A stretch of 13,101 bases of DNA from Candidatus Apopatosoma intestinale (GCA_003524145.1 DODZ01000041.1:1061-14161), one strand, 5' to 3'; positions 6,016 to 12,406 are shown, counted from the stretch's first letter. Notes: generated by a model from the letters alone, not told the origin. Translations and numbers: made by a program.

Positions 6016-6369
6016 ATGGTCGAATCAAAAATCTATATAGGGCTGAATGATCTTGCTTCAAATACACAGCTTTTTGAAAATGAAAAATATATCAGCATAC
6101 TTCGCAAAGTTTGCCATTCATACAGAGTGCCGTTTTCTTTCAGCGTGCAGGAGGGCGGATATATTTACGAAAGCGGAGAATATGCAAAGGAAATATGCTT
6201 GGTGCTTACTCTTATTGATGTCGAAAAGTCTGTCGTAAAAGATATTGCGGGAGACCTGTGCGCATTTTTTAATCAGGAGTCTGTTTTGATTACCGAAAAC
6301 CGGATAGATGCATATTTTATTCGAGAAAGACTGGAATACGACAGCAAAGAAGATAGTGGCTCTGATTAA
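6016..6369 (+). CDS. Hypothetical protein, 117 aa, third gene of the cluster
   Basis: Small soluble protein with strand-rich segments (IYIGLND at the start, RVPFSFSVQEGGYIYESGEY in the middle, EICLVLTLIDVE) and a C-terminal region containing FFNQESVLITENRIDAYFIRERLEY, ending in an acidic tail. The fold type is not assigned. The start follows an AGAAGGA-type site and the gene is 39 bp after the preceding stop. Nothing indicates membrane or export targeting. Confidence 0.7.
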   Translation: MVESKIYIGLNDLASNTQLFENEKYISILRKVCHSYRVPFSFSVQEGGYIYESGEYAKEICLVLTLIDVEKSVVKDIAGDLCAFFNQESVLITENRIDAYFIRERLEYDSKEDSGSD

Positions 6370-6388
6370 GCGGCAAAGGAGGGATGAT

Positions 6389-6682
6389 ATGGATATCATA
6401 AAGACAAAAGCCTTTTGAGACCATGCCGCTCGAACCCGATAAATCGGGATATATTGATTATTTGTGCGCTCAGTATATCGTTTTCGGAAATCCAGATGAT
6501 TTTGCGGAAACGACAGTTGGCTCTGTCGATGTGGCTATTGCCGAAATGCATCCCTCGACGCAGGCAGAAGAGCCTCATTTTGTTATTGAAGCGTCCCCTA
6601 TCCGTTTAAAATGGGTGATGTAGAGAGCGACTTACACAGAGAAGAATATTTACCAAACTGTATAAAAGCTCGGGAAGGGTAA
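6389..6682 (+). pseudogene. Fourth cluster gene with two frameshifts
   Basis: A strong AGGAGGG site (6377-6383) points to ATG 6389, which reads nine codons (MDIIKTKAF) and meets TGA at 6416. A +1 shift at the TTTT run (6413-6416) opens the main frame ETMPLEPDKSGYIDY and on to FVIEASP. A -1 shift at the CCCC run (6595-6598) would give YPFKMGDVESDLHREEYL and a stop at 6680-6682 instead of TAG at 6621. Together they restore one protein of about 97 residues, unrecognised. Decay or sequencing error is the simplest reading. TTT TGA is also a slippery stop context, so recoding at the first site cannot be excluded. Translation could restart at ATG 6423. Confidence 0.65.
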
Positions 6683-6701
6683 TACCTTTCCCGAGCTTTT
6701 T
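6668..6701. terminator. Bidirectional terminator between cluster and tetR
   Basis: GCTCGGGAAGG and CCTTTCCCGAGC pair around a short AT-rich loop with one bulged base, followed by TTTTT on the plus strand; on the minus strand the hairpin is followed by TTTT. It sits between two convergent units and overlaps the end of the last, broken gene. Confidence 0.82.
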
Positions 6702-6744
6702 GAGTTTCCGGAGTTTTATCATATTCACAAGTGTCAGCGGTTCA

Positions 6745-7344
6745 TTATTCCCGCCTGCCATTGCCGTCGGAGGGTGCTTCGAGCCGTCTTTCGAGAAAAG
6801 AACGAATCCACAGTTGTGTATAGGAATGCAGATCATCGAGCTGTACATTTGACAGTCCGCGACAATATCTGACATATTCGCAGAGCAATCCGTTTACAAA
6901 AACGGAAATATCAAGTGACAGATATTCCTTGTTTTTTATGCGTTTGTCACGGTTGCAAAGCTCCAGAAATTTATTTGTCGCTATAGTGGTCAGCTTTTTT
7001 GCCGTGAAGAGAAAGTCATTTGAGCGGCAGAGCAACTTGTAGTTTTCATCACTTTCGCTGATATACTGGAAAAATATTTCCGCAAATTTCTCGGCGCTCT
7101 CGGCTTCAAGCAACTTGGTATTGCTGAAAAAACGGTCTATAAGCTCGTTTTCATAGTCCTGTGCGATACTGTATGTGTCATCGTAATGCGAATAGAAGGT
7201 ACTGCGGCTTATATCCGCCCTCCTGCACAGCTCGCTTACCGAAATGCGCGAAATTTCCTTGTATTCCGAAAGCATCTCTGCAAATACGCTTTTGATAATT
7301 CGCTTTGTTTTTGCCGATGACCGATTGAGATTTTTAACTTTCAT
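6745..7344 (-). CDS. TetR family transcriptional regulator
   Basis: Encodes 199 residues. The N-terminal helix-turn-helix is clear (about 14-57): KRIIKSVFAEML, then ISVSELCRRADISRSTFYSHYDD, where the SRSTFYSHY segment is the recognition-helix region typical of TetR proteins that guard transporter genes. The remainder is an all-helical ligand-binding and dimerisation domain with no recognised ligand signature. It is divergent from an ABC-transporter relic and shares a control region with it containing a palindrome inside its own promoter, so autorepression is likely. Its natural target operon seems to have been deleted (see 7491-7628). Confidence 0.92.
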   Translation of the reverse strand: MKVKNLNRSSAKTKRIIKSVFAEMLSEYKEISRISVSELCRRADISRSTFYSHYDDTYSIAQDYENELIDRFFSNTKLLEAESAEKFAEIFFQYISESDENYKLLCRSNDFLFTAKKLTTIATNKFLELCNRDKRIKNKEYLSLDISVFVNGLLCEYVRYCRGLSNVQLDDLHSYTQLWIRSFLERRLEAPSDGNGRRE

Positions 7345-7429
7345 ATATATTTTCCTTTACAGTTTTATAGATAGCGTACATATTTAGACACTGATTATTA
7401 TTTTGCTCTTTCATTTCGTTTGCAACTTT

Positions 7430-7458
7430 ATTATAATACAACAGTGTTGAGATGTCAA
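7430..7458 (-). promoter_or_regulatory. Promoter of tetR
   Basis: On the minus strand a perfect TTGACA (7458 to 7453) and a perfect TATAAT (7435 to 7430) are spaced by 17 bp, about 85 bp before the tetR start codon. Confidence 0.85.
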
Positions 7459-7464
7459 CAGTGT
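7439..7464. promoter_or_regulatory. Probable TetR operator
   Basis: TGTTGA (7445-7450), GATG and TCAACA (7455-7460) form a 6-bp inverted repeat, and CAACAGTGTT occurs twice around it as a direct repeat. The site covers the -35 box and spacer of the tetR promoter, so binding would block tetR and lies directly upstream of the divergent gene. Confidence 0.65.
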
Positions 7465-7490
7465 TTAAAAAATAAAACGGGAGGAAATGT

Positions 7491-7628
7491 ATGCACACGA
7501 TAGAAGTGGAGCATCTGACAAAGGATTACGGCTCAGGTCGCGGCGTATTTGCACTCGTTGCCGCAACGGGACTTACAGGATATATAATCGGCTCGGTACG
7601 CTTCACCAAGAAAGACCTGCCGCTGTAA
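7491..7628 (+). pseudogene. ABC transporter relic: ATPase start fused to permease end
   Basis: A 45-codon frame with a good GGGAGG site. Residues 1-20 (MHTIEVEHLTKDYGSGRGVF) read as the start of an ABC-type ATPase, which normally continues to a Walker A motif. Residues 21-45 (ALVAATGLTGYIIGSVRFTKKDLPL) instead read as the last transmembrane segment and tail of an ABC-2-type permease. The missing middle of both genes, roughly 2 kb in a normal operon, fits one in-frame deletion. It still has a start and stop, so a tiny membrane peptide could be made. The identification rests on recognising both ends by eye. Confidence 0.65.
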
Positions 7629-7660
7629 AAAGTAAAATAAAATAAAAAAGGAGAATAAAA

Positions 7661-8116
7661 ATGTTTGAATTTTCAAAACTCTGCAAGGAATTTGAGGCGC
7701 TCACCGTTCTTGAGCGCGGCGTAATAATGACGGGAAAATCCGCCGAAATTTTCGCAAAGCTTCGTAAGCTTAATGTGCCCGGGGTAGACCCCGTGCAGAC
7801 GCTTGCCGGATTTATTCTCGGCTCCGTGGTAGCGGACGGGCGCGTGAACGAACAGGAATATCTCCTGATATATCCCGCACTTATTCATACATTCGGAGAT
7901 GATTTCGACTTTGAGAGCATCAAGCAATCCTTTAAGGATGACCGCGACGGAAGAAATGCCGTCAAGGAATACACGCAGGAGATGCTTTCACTCATCTCTC
8001 GTGCGGATGAGAGCCTTATTGAGGATGTTGTCCTGCTGTGCCTCTGCGTTGTGAGCGTGGACGGCAGGATTTCGCCGAGAGAACAGCGCTATATCCGCAA
8101 GCTTTGCAAAGCATAA
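7661..8116 (+). CDS. TerB-like (tellurite resistance TerB family) protein
   Basis: Cytosolic all-helical protein of 151 residues with the duplicated acidic-loop motifs of TerB: FILGSVVADGRVNEQEYLLIYPAL (about 51-74) and VVSVDGRISPREQRYIRKLC near the C-terminus, each with the D-G-R-(V/I)-(N/S)-x-x-E/R pattern that can bind metal in the family. TerB-like proteins are stress-associated and often sit near membrane or export systems; the exact role here is unknown. Start set by AAGGAG 8-9 nt upstream. It lies 32 bp after the ABC relic with no terminator between, so it was probably the distal gene of the TetR-controlled operon. Confidence 0.8.
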   Translation: MFEFSKLCKEFEALTVLERGVIMTGKSAEIFAKLRKLNVPGVDPVQTLAGFILGSVVADGRVNEQEYLLIYPALIHTFGDDFDFESIKQSFKDDRDGRNAVKEYTQEMLSLISRADESLIEDVVLLCLCVVSVDGRISPREQRYIRKLCKA

Positions 8117-8133
8117 GCAGTATCTGACTCTGC

Positions 8134-8163
8134 AGCCCCGCTTCTCGCCTGAGAAGCGGGGCT
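8134..8163 (+). terminator. Hairpin terminator after the TerB-like gene
   Basis: Perfect 13-bp stem AGCCCCGCTTCTC/GAGAAGCGGGGCT with loop GCCT. The T-run (8171-8175) begins 7 nt after the stem, so efficiency is uncertain. Confidence 0.7.
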
Positions 8164-8177
8164 GATGTGCTTTTTCC

Positions 8178-8205
8178 TTGACTTTTCGGTATATCGTGGT
8201 ATAAT
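8178..8205 (+). promoter_or_regulatory. Promoter of the GRAM-like and deaminase operon
   Basis: TTGACT at 8178-8183, 16-bp spacer, TGG extended -10 and TATAAT at 8200-8205, about 45 bp before the start codon. Confidence 0.82.
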
Positions 8206-8249
8206 AAATAAAACAAAACACGGAAAAATCAGGTGTTCGGAGGCAAATG

Positions 8250-8729
8250 ATGATTTACAAAAACGGATTCAGGGAATATTTTCTCATGGTGGTGTTTTTC
8301 GGTGTGCCGATGGGCGCTCTCACCGGGCTTATGAAAATGAGCGTCGCGGTCGGGCTTATTGCGGGAGTGTTCTCCGGAGCCGCCTTTATGCTTCTGATGC
8401 TTTTGTTTGTGAAGGTTCAGGAAAAGAACTACGCGAAAATGCGCGCGGAACTGTCAAAGCAGAGAAAAATTATCTGTGACGGCGCGGCAACGATACAGGG
8501 TACGGGCGGCTGGATGTTTTTCACGGAGCAGGGCTTGGAGTTTTATCCTCATAGGTTCAACACATCAACAGAAGAAATGTTTATCCCGACGGATATGATA
8601 ACCGATGTGAAAACGCGGAAAAATCAGCTTGTCGTGACTACGGAAAACGGCTTGACATTTGCAATCGTCGTAGCCCGCGTAAAGGAATGGAAAAAGCAGA
8701 TAGATACCGCGCTGACGGCGGGAAAATAA
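8250..8729 (+). CDS. Membrane protein with GRAM/PH-like C-terminal domain
   Basis: Two transmembrane helices (about 10-28 and 32-54) are followed by a basic linker and a soluble domain (about 75-155). GGWMFFTEQGLEFYPHRFN, a MFIPTDMITDVKTR segment and QLVVTTENGLTFAIVVARVKEWKKQID give the strand-strand-helix ending of GRAM/PH-like domains, which usually bind lipid headgroups or proteins at the membrane. Function unknown. Two adjacent ATGs exist; the second (8250) is chosen since GGAGG lies 6 nt before it but only 3 nt before 8247. Followed 9 bp later by the deaminase-like gene, so the two are co-transcribed. Confidence 0.75.
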   Translation: MIYKNGFREYFLMVVFFGVPMGALTGLMKMSVAVGLIAGVFSGAAFMLLMLLFVKVQEKNYAKMRAELSKQRKIICDGAATIQGTGGWMFFTEQGLEFYPHRFNTSTEEMFIPTDMITDVKTRKNQLVVTTENGLTFAIVVARVKEWKKQIDTALTAGK

Positions 8730-8738
8730 GGGGAAATA

Positions 8739-9140
8739 ATGAAAGACGATAAGATATGGGAGAAAATGTACGAGGCGGCGACCGCCGTGCAGAACGGGAG
8801 AAAAATTTCCGACTATATAGATGCCGGAGGGGTGGCGGCGGCAATTCTCTCGGAGAGCGGGAAAATATATACCGGAGTATGCGTCGATACTGCATGCACT
8901 CTCGGCATATGCGCGGAGAGAAATGCAATCTTTCATATGCTGACCTGCGGCGAGAACCGCATAAGCAGAGTGCTTACCGTGATGCCTGACGGAAAAACCG
9001 GTGCGCCATGCGGAGCCTGGCGCGAGCTGATGGCTCAGCTGATGCCGAAAGATTACGGTAAAACAGAAATAATGCTTGATTATGAGAGCGGGCGCACGGT
9101 GACGCTCGGAGAGCTTACACCGGAATGGTGGACAAAATAA
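8739..9140 (+). CDS. Cytidine deaminase-like protein with altered zinc site
   Basis: The 133-residue sequence has the cytidine/blasticidin-deaminase layout: AGGVAAAIL at 29-37, TGVCVDTACTLG at 45-56, the first zinc motif CAERNAI with Cys58 and catalytic Glu60, and the second motif PCGAWREL at 90-97. In active homologues the second motif is PCGxC; here Cys91 is kept but the third ligand position is Trp94 (TGG at 9018-9020, one base from TGC). The C-terminus VTLGELTPEWW is typical of clostridial members. Known relatives deaminate cytidine in pyrimidine salvage; activity of this one is doubtful unless another residue binds zinc. Second gene of a two-gene operon. Confidence 0.88.
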   Translation: MKDDKIWEKMYEAATAVQNGRKISDYIDAGGVAAAILSESGKIYTGVCVDTACTLGICAERNAIFHMLTCGENRISRVLTVMPDGKTGAPCGAWRELMAQLMPKDYGKTEIMLDYESGRTVTLGELTPEWWTK

Positions 9141-9178
9141 TGAAGCGGTCAGGACTTTTTGACCCGACACAGATAAAA

Positions 9179-9206
9179 CAGCAGAAAATCCTCGGATTTC
9201 CTGCTG
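9179..9206. repeat. 28-bp hairpin repeat, copy 1
   Basis: CAGCAG and CTGCTG arms with inner AAATCC/GGATTT around TC, identical to 9529-9556. On the minus strand it is followed by TTTTA. It lies 38 bp after the deaminase-like gene and may act as its transcript-end hairpin. Confidence 0.75.
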
Positions 9207-9265
9207 CCAGAGTGTTGAAAAAGCATTTTTTACTTTAAAAACAGATAAAAGCATTTTTTTGGCAT

Positions 9266-9461
9266 AGCCTTCTCCTGCGGGAGAAGGGGGACCGCGATAG
9301 CGGTGGATGAGGAGTAAAATTGAAATTTTGACGCAAATGCTACTATAATTTGTCTGTAAACACCTCATCCGTCAGCCTACGGCTGCCACCTTCTGCCCCT
9401 GTCTCGGCGACGCCGACCGCGTTTGCTTCGCGAATCGGTCAATTCCCCACTGGGGAAGGCT
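9266..9461. mobile_element. MITE-like element, about 196 bp
   Basis: Imperfect terminal inverted repeats begin AGCCTTCTCCTG on the left and, read on the minus strand, AGCCTTCCCCAGTGGGG on the right. Each end also carries GGATGAGGWG facing inward (9305-9313; minus strand at about 9361-9369). The left arm holds the hairpin ACCGC-gata-GCGGT (9291-9303). The right arm holds an extra block flanked by GACC/GGTC with GGTCGGCGTCGCCGAGACAG on the minus strand, a block that recurs at the window's right end. No coding capacity. Elements of this type are widespread in gut Firmicutes; movement would need a transposase supplied elsewhere. Confidence 0.75.
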
Positions 9462-9528
9462 TTCTTTTTTTGTCGATTTTGCGCATCACCAATACTGATT
9501 TCTGAATTTAGTTTTTTTGACAGACTGA

Positions 9529-9556
9529 CAGCAGAAAATCCTCGGATTTCCTGCTG
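9529..9556. repeat. 28-bp hairpin repeat, copy 2
   Basis: Identical to 9179-9206 and exactly 350 bp from it, on the other side of the MITE-like element. It is followed by TTTT on the plus strand and lies 16 bp past the end of the pseudouridine synthase gene, so it could serve as a terminator between the convergent units. Confidence 0.75.
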
Positions 9557-9572
9557 TTTTATATTTACCTTT

Positions 9573-10529
9573 TTACATTGCGGCAAAGGAGATTTTATCC
9601 CTCGGAATCTCGACGGTTTTTCCGGCGAGATAGCCGAGAACTCCGCTTTCCTTTGTGAATATCAGCTTATATGAGCAGAGCGCCTGTCTGCAGATGCCTT
9701 TTTCGCGGTCGCTTTTGTTTACGGCATATTTTCCGTCGCCCACGAGCGGATGACCTATGCTTGCCATGTGCGCTCTTATCTGATGTGTGCGCCCCGTGAC
9801 AAGCTCGACTTCAAGCAGAGCTTCATCGCCGAGAGTGGCAAGCGTGCGGTATTTTGTCATGATTTTCTTTGCGTCGCCGAGTTTTGCGGGCGGCTTTTTC
9901 TTATAGACGCGGACGATATTTTCATCGCCGTTTTTGATGAGATAGCCCTCAAGCGTCGCTTCCTTTTCACGCGGGATTCCGCGCACGCGGCAGAGATAAA
10001 ATTTCTTTATATCGCGGTTGCGTATCTGGTCGCACAGCTCGCGCAGAGCCTCTGCGGTCTTTGCCGCTATCACAAGCCCCTCTGTATTTCTGTCTATCCT
10101 GTTGCAGAGAGCAGGGGAGAATGAACGCTCGCCATCGGGGTCATATTCGCCTTTTTGCCAGAGATAAGCCTTTATCTGCTCGATAAGCGTATTCTGCTCG
10201 CCTGCCTCGTCGCTGTGGCAAAGAAGCCCGACGGGCTTATTACAGATGAGTATATTCTCATCCTCATATGCCACATCAAAGCGCGGGCGCAGGCTCTTGA
10301 AAAAATCTTTTTTCTCGCCTGTCACGAGAAATTCCTCGCTTACAAAAAGCTGGAGCGTATCGCCCTCCTCGAGGATATCCGATATCTCGGCGCGCTTTCT
10401 GTTGCGCTTTATTTTCTTTGTCCGAATGAATTTATACATCATGGATTTCGGCATATTCGGAAAAGCCTTTGCTATGAATTTGTCAAGGCGCTGTCCTGCG
10501 TCGTTTTTATTTATCGTGACAATCTGCAT
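9573..10529 (-). CDS. RluA-family pseudouridine synthase (RluC/RluD type)
   Basis: Isomerises specific uridines of RNA, most likely 23S rRNA, to pseudouridine. An N-terminal S4 RNA-binding domain (about 1-60, DAGQRLDKFIAKAF) precedes the catalytic domain: YEDENILICNKPVGLLCH (88-105), the catalytic motif NRIDRNTEGLVI with Asp146, and GRTHQIRAHMASIGHPLVGD (246-265). The 318-residue length fits the family. The target uridines cannot be read from sequence, so no specific symbol is given. Its start lies 7 bp after the mtaB stop, with an AGGGA site overlapping that stop, so it is the second gene of an mtaB operon. Confidence 0.93.
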   Translation of the reverse strand: MQIVTINKNDAGQRLDKFIAKAFPNMPKSMMYKFIRTKKIKRNRKRAEISDILEEGDTLQLFVSEEFLVTGEKKDFFKSLRPRFDVAYEDENILICNKPVGLLCHSDEAGEQNTLIEQIKAYLWQKGEYDPDGERSFSPALCNRIDRNTEGLVIAAKTAEALRELCDQIRNRDIKKFYLCRVRGIPREKEATLEGYLIKNGDENIVRVYKKKPPAKLGDAKKIMTKYRTLATLGDEALLEVELVTGRTHQIRAHMASIGHPLVGDGKYAVNKSDREKGICRQALCSYKLIFTKESGVLGYLAGKTVEIPRDKISFAAM

Positions 10530-10536
10530 ATTTCCC

Positions 10537-11844
10537 TCACTCGGCTTTGCATATCAGCCTGCCGTTTTTGATTTCCGCGGCATATACGCGCACCTCTTTG
10601 CCGCGAAGGTCATCCCCCTCAAGCTCGGCTTCGAGCATATGCTCGGTATGACCGCGGTTTATGCCGTTTTCATATGTTTCGAAAAGCACCGTGCCGCGAT
10701 AATCGCGATTAGCCTCATAGACGACATCGGCAAGCACCGCTCCCAACTCCGCAAGCTCGCTTGCACGGCGTGTTTTGATATTCTCGGGCACCTGCTCGGG
10801 CATACTCGCCGCTTCCGTTCCTTTGCGCGGAGAAAAAGGGAAGATGTGCATATGCAGAAAGCCCGCGCGGCGTGCAAATTCCTCTGTCTCGGCGAAATCC
10901 TCCTCCGTCTCACCCGGGAAGCCCACGATGATATCGCAGGTGAAGGTGGCGGCGGGGATTTTTTCCTTTATATAGCTTATCGCGTTCATTGCCATGTCGG
11001 CATTGTATCTGCGGCGCATGGCGGCAAGCACCTTACTGCTTCCGCTCTGGAGCGAGAGATGAAATGAGGGCATGAATTTTTCGCAGGATGCGAGCGTATC
11101 AACAAGCGCTGGTTTCAGCACGGAGGGCTCAAGCGAGCCGAGGCGGATGCGATGCACGCCGTCGATTTCGGCTATTTTCAGAATAAGCTCAGAAAGCCCT
11201 ATGCCGTCGAGATCCTTGCCGTATGATGCGGTTTCTATGCCCGTCAGCACAACCTCGCTGTAGCCCGCCGAAACAAGTCCGCGAATTTCCTCGCAGATAT
11301 CCTCGGGCAGGCGGGAAACGACCCCTCCGCGTGCGTCTTTTATTATGCAGTAGGCGCATTTATTGTCGCATCCGTCCTCGATTTTGACGAAAGCACGGGC
11401 GTTTTCCGTATGGTAGATGCGCATGTTTTCGATAGGCGTATTTCCGAGTTCCGCTATCTCTATGCGGTTATCGGCGGCAGAAAGCGAAACGAAATCCGCA
11501 GCATATTTTGCCGCGCGGAGCTTGTTTCTGTTGCCGAGGACGAGACGCACACCGTCTATCTTTGCCGCATCTGCCGCCGCTATCTGCGAATAGCAACCCA
11601 TGACGATGACGGCGGCATAGGGATTTTGCTTTGCCGCATGGCGGATGAATTTGCGAGATTTCTTTTCGCTTTCCGCCGTCACGGCGCAGGTATTTATTAT
11701 ATAAACATCGCAGTCCGCGTCATTTTCGGCTATTTCAAAGCCGTATTTTTCAAGCTCTGCCGCCACAGCCGCAGATTCATACTGATTTACGCGGCAACCG
11801 AGCGTATATATATATGCGCGGGGCTTCCTTTTTGCATTATTCAA
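10537..11844 (-). CDS. mtaB: tRNA t6A37 methylthiotransferase MtaB
   Basis: Radical-SAM methylthiotransferase that converts t6A to ms2t6A at tRNA position 37. The N-terminal UPF0004 domain has the three cluster cysteines (Cys17 in LGCRVNQYES, Cys53 in NTCAVTAESEKKSRK, Cys84 in MGCYSQIA). The radical-SAM cysteines are in DGCDNKCAYC (Cys159, Cys163, Cys166). A C-terminal TRAM-like segment runs from about residue 375. The NQYES and TCAVT motifs and 435-residue length favour MtaB over MiaB or RimO. The start is TTG at 11844, chosen because GGAGG (11854-11858) lies 9 nt upstream and no in-frame ATG precedes the conserved YTLGCRVN. Operon with the downstream pseudouridine synthase, so both products modify RNA. 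Confidence 0.95.
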   Translation of the reverse strand: MNNAKRKPRAYIYTLGCRVNQYESAAVAAELEKYGFEIAENDADCDVYIINTCAVTAESEKKSRKFIRHAAKQNPYAAVIVMGCYSQIAAADAAKIDGVRLVLGNRNKLRAAKYAADFVSLSAADNRIEIAELGNTPIENMRIYHTENARAFVKIEDGCDNKCAYCIIKDARGGVVSRLPEDICEEIRGLVSAGYSEVVLTGIETASYGKDLDGIGLSELILKIAEIDGVHRIRLGSLEPSVLKPALVDTLASCEKFMPSFHLSLQSGSSKVLAAMRRRYNADMAMNAISYIKEKIPAATFTCDIIVGFPGETEEDFAETEEFARRAGFLHMHIFPFSPRKGTEAASMPEQVPENIKTRRASELAELGAVLADVVYEANRDYRGTVLFETYENGINRGHTEHMLEAELEGDDLRGKEVRVYAAEIKNGRLICKAE

Positions 11845-11885
11845 GTTTTCTGTCCTCCGCAGTGGGAAAATTGTATTACTTTATT

Positions 11886-11914
11886 ATTTTACAGCAAAAA
11901 AGTGCTTTTTTCAA
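11886..11914 (-). promoter_or_regulatory. Promoter of mtaB
   Basis: On the minus strand TTGAAA (11914 to 11909), 17-bp spacer and TAAAAT (11891 to 11886), about 42 bp before the TTG start. The spacer contains the palindrome AAAAAA-GTGC-TTTTTT. Confidence 0.7.
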
Positions 11915-11981
11915 CAGTTTGCGCGAAATTCGGTATAGATTTTTCTCTTTTGCGGAAAATATGCAAAAAGGAGATGAGCGC

Positions 11982-12314
11982 ATGAATTTCGGAAAAGGAA
12001 AGAGCGATATACTTTTTTCGCTTATCTGCATCTGGGCAATAATATTTTTCTCGGCGGCTTTTACGGCAATAGGCGCGGCGGCATCGCACGGCGAATGGGT
12101 ACTCACTCATGCCGAAACCGAGCGCGAGGAGCATATTGTCGCAGAATCGGAGGATGAAGCCGTGGAGGCAAACGGCGATATTGAGATAAAAGCCGAAAAG
12201 GCAGATGATGCGGATGAAAACGGCATTCGCGCGATAATTTCCGCCTCGGTTGTCGCCGTTATTTCGGGTGCCGTGACGGCTTTCGCTTTGCGCAGGCACA
12301 GCGAAAAAGAATAG
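11982..12314 (+). CDS. Small acidic membrane protein, function unknown
   Basis: Encodes 110 residues with two membrane segments, about 9-33 (a long hydrophobic N-terminal helix or uncleaved signal) and 83-103, separated by a very acidic linker (about 40-80: many Glu, Asp and Ala) and closed by a short basic-acidic tail RRHSEKE. No family was recognised. The start at 11982 follows AAAGGAG about 8 nt upstream; the open frame runs further upstream to 11814 but that part overlaps the mtaB promoter and start and lacks a binding site. It sits between divergent mtaB and codirectional yunB, with no terminator before yunB. Confidence 0.65.
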   Translation: MNFGKGKSDILFSLICIWAIIFFSAAFTAIGAAASHGEWVLTHAETEREEHIVAESEDEAVEANGDIEIKAEKADDADENGIRAIISASVVAVISGAVTAFALRRHSEKE

Positions 12315-12324
12315 CTGGCGTGCG

Positions 12325-12379
12325 GATTTTCGCGAAAATCGCGGGGGAAATTTATGCTTTTTCACAAAAATGTGAAAAA
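12325..12379. promoter_or_regulatory. Two palindromes upstream of yunB
   Basis: GATTTTCGCGAAAATC (12325-12340) is a perfect 16-bp palindrome. TTTTTCACA-aaaa-TGTGAAAAA (12358-12379) is a 9-bp inverted repeat with T on the 5' side and A on the 3' side, the reverse of a terminator. Both fit operator sites better than transcript ends. A CATATAAT box follows at 12382-12389, resembling a sporulation sigma-E -10, but no matching -35 was identified. Confidence 0.4.
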
Positions 12380-12406
12380 AACATATAATTAACCGAGGTG
12401 ATAAAA

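Noticed and set aside
6606..6724. Short minus-strand peptide after tetR (reading through the terminator hairpin)
   Set aside because: Its coding sequence is mostly the terminator stem and the broken fourth cluster gene, and it has no ribosome binding site.
8565..9368. 267-codon open frame on the minus strand
   Set aside because: It lies antisense to the deaminase-like gene and the GRAM-like gene, both of which have clear motifs and ribosome binding sites, and it runs into repeat sequence.
10246..11067. 273-codon plus-strand open frame
   Set aside because: It is the shadow of mtaB and the pseudouridine synthase on the other strand and has no recognisable protein features.
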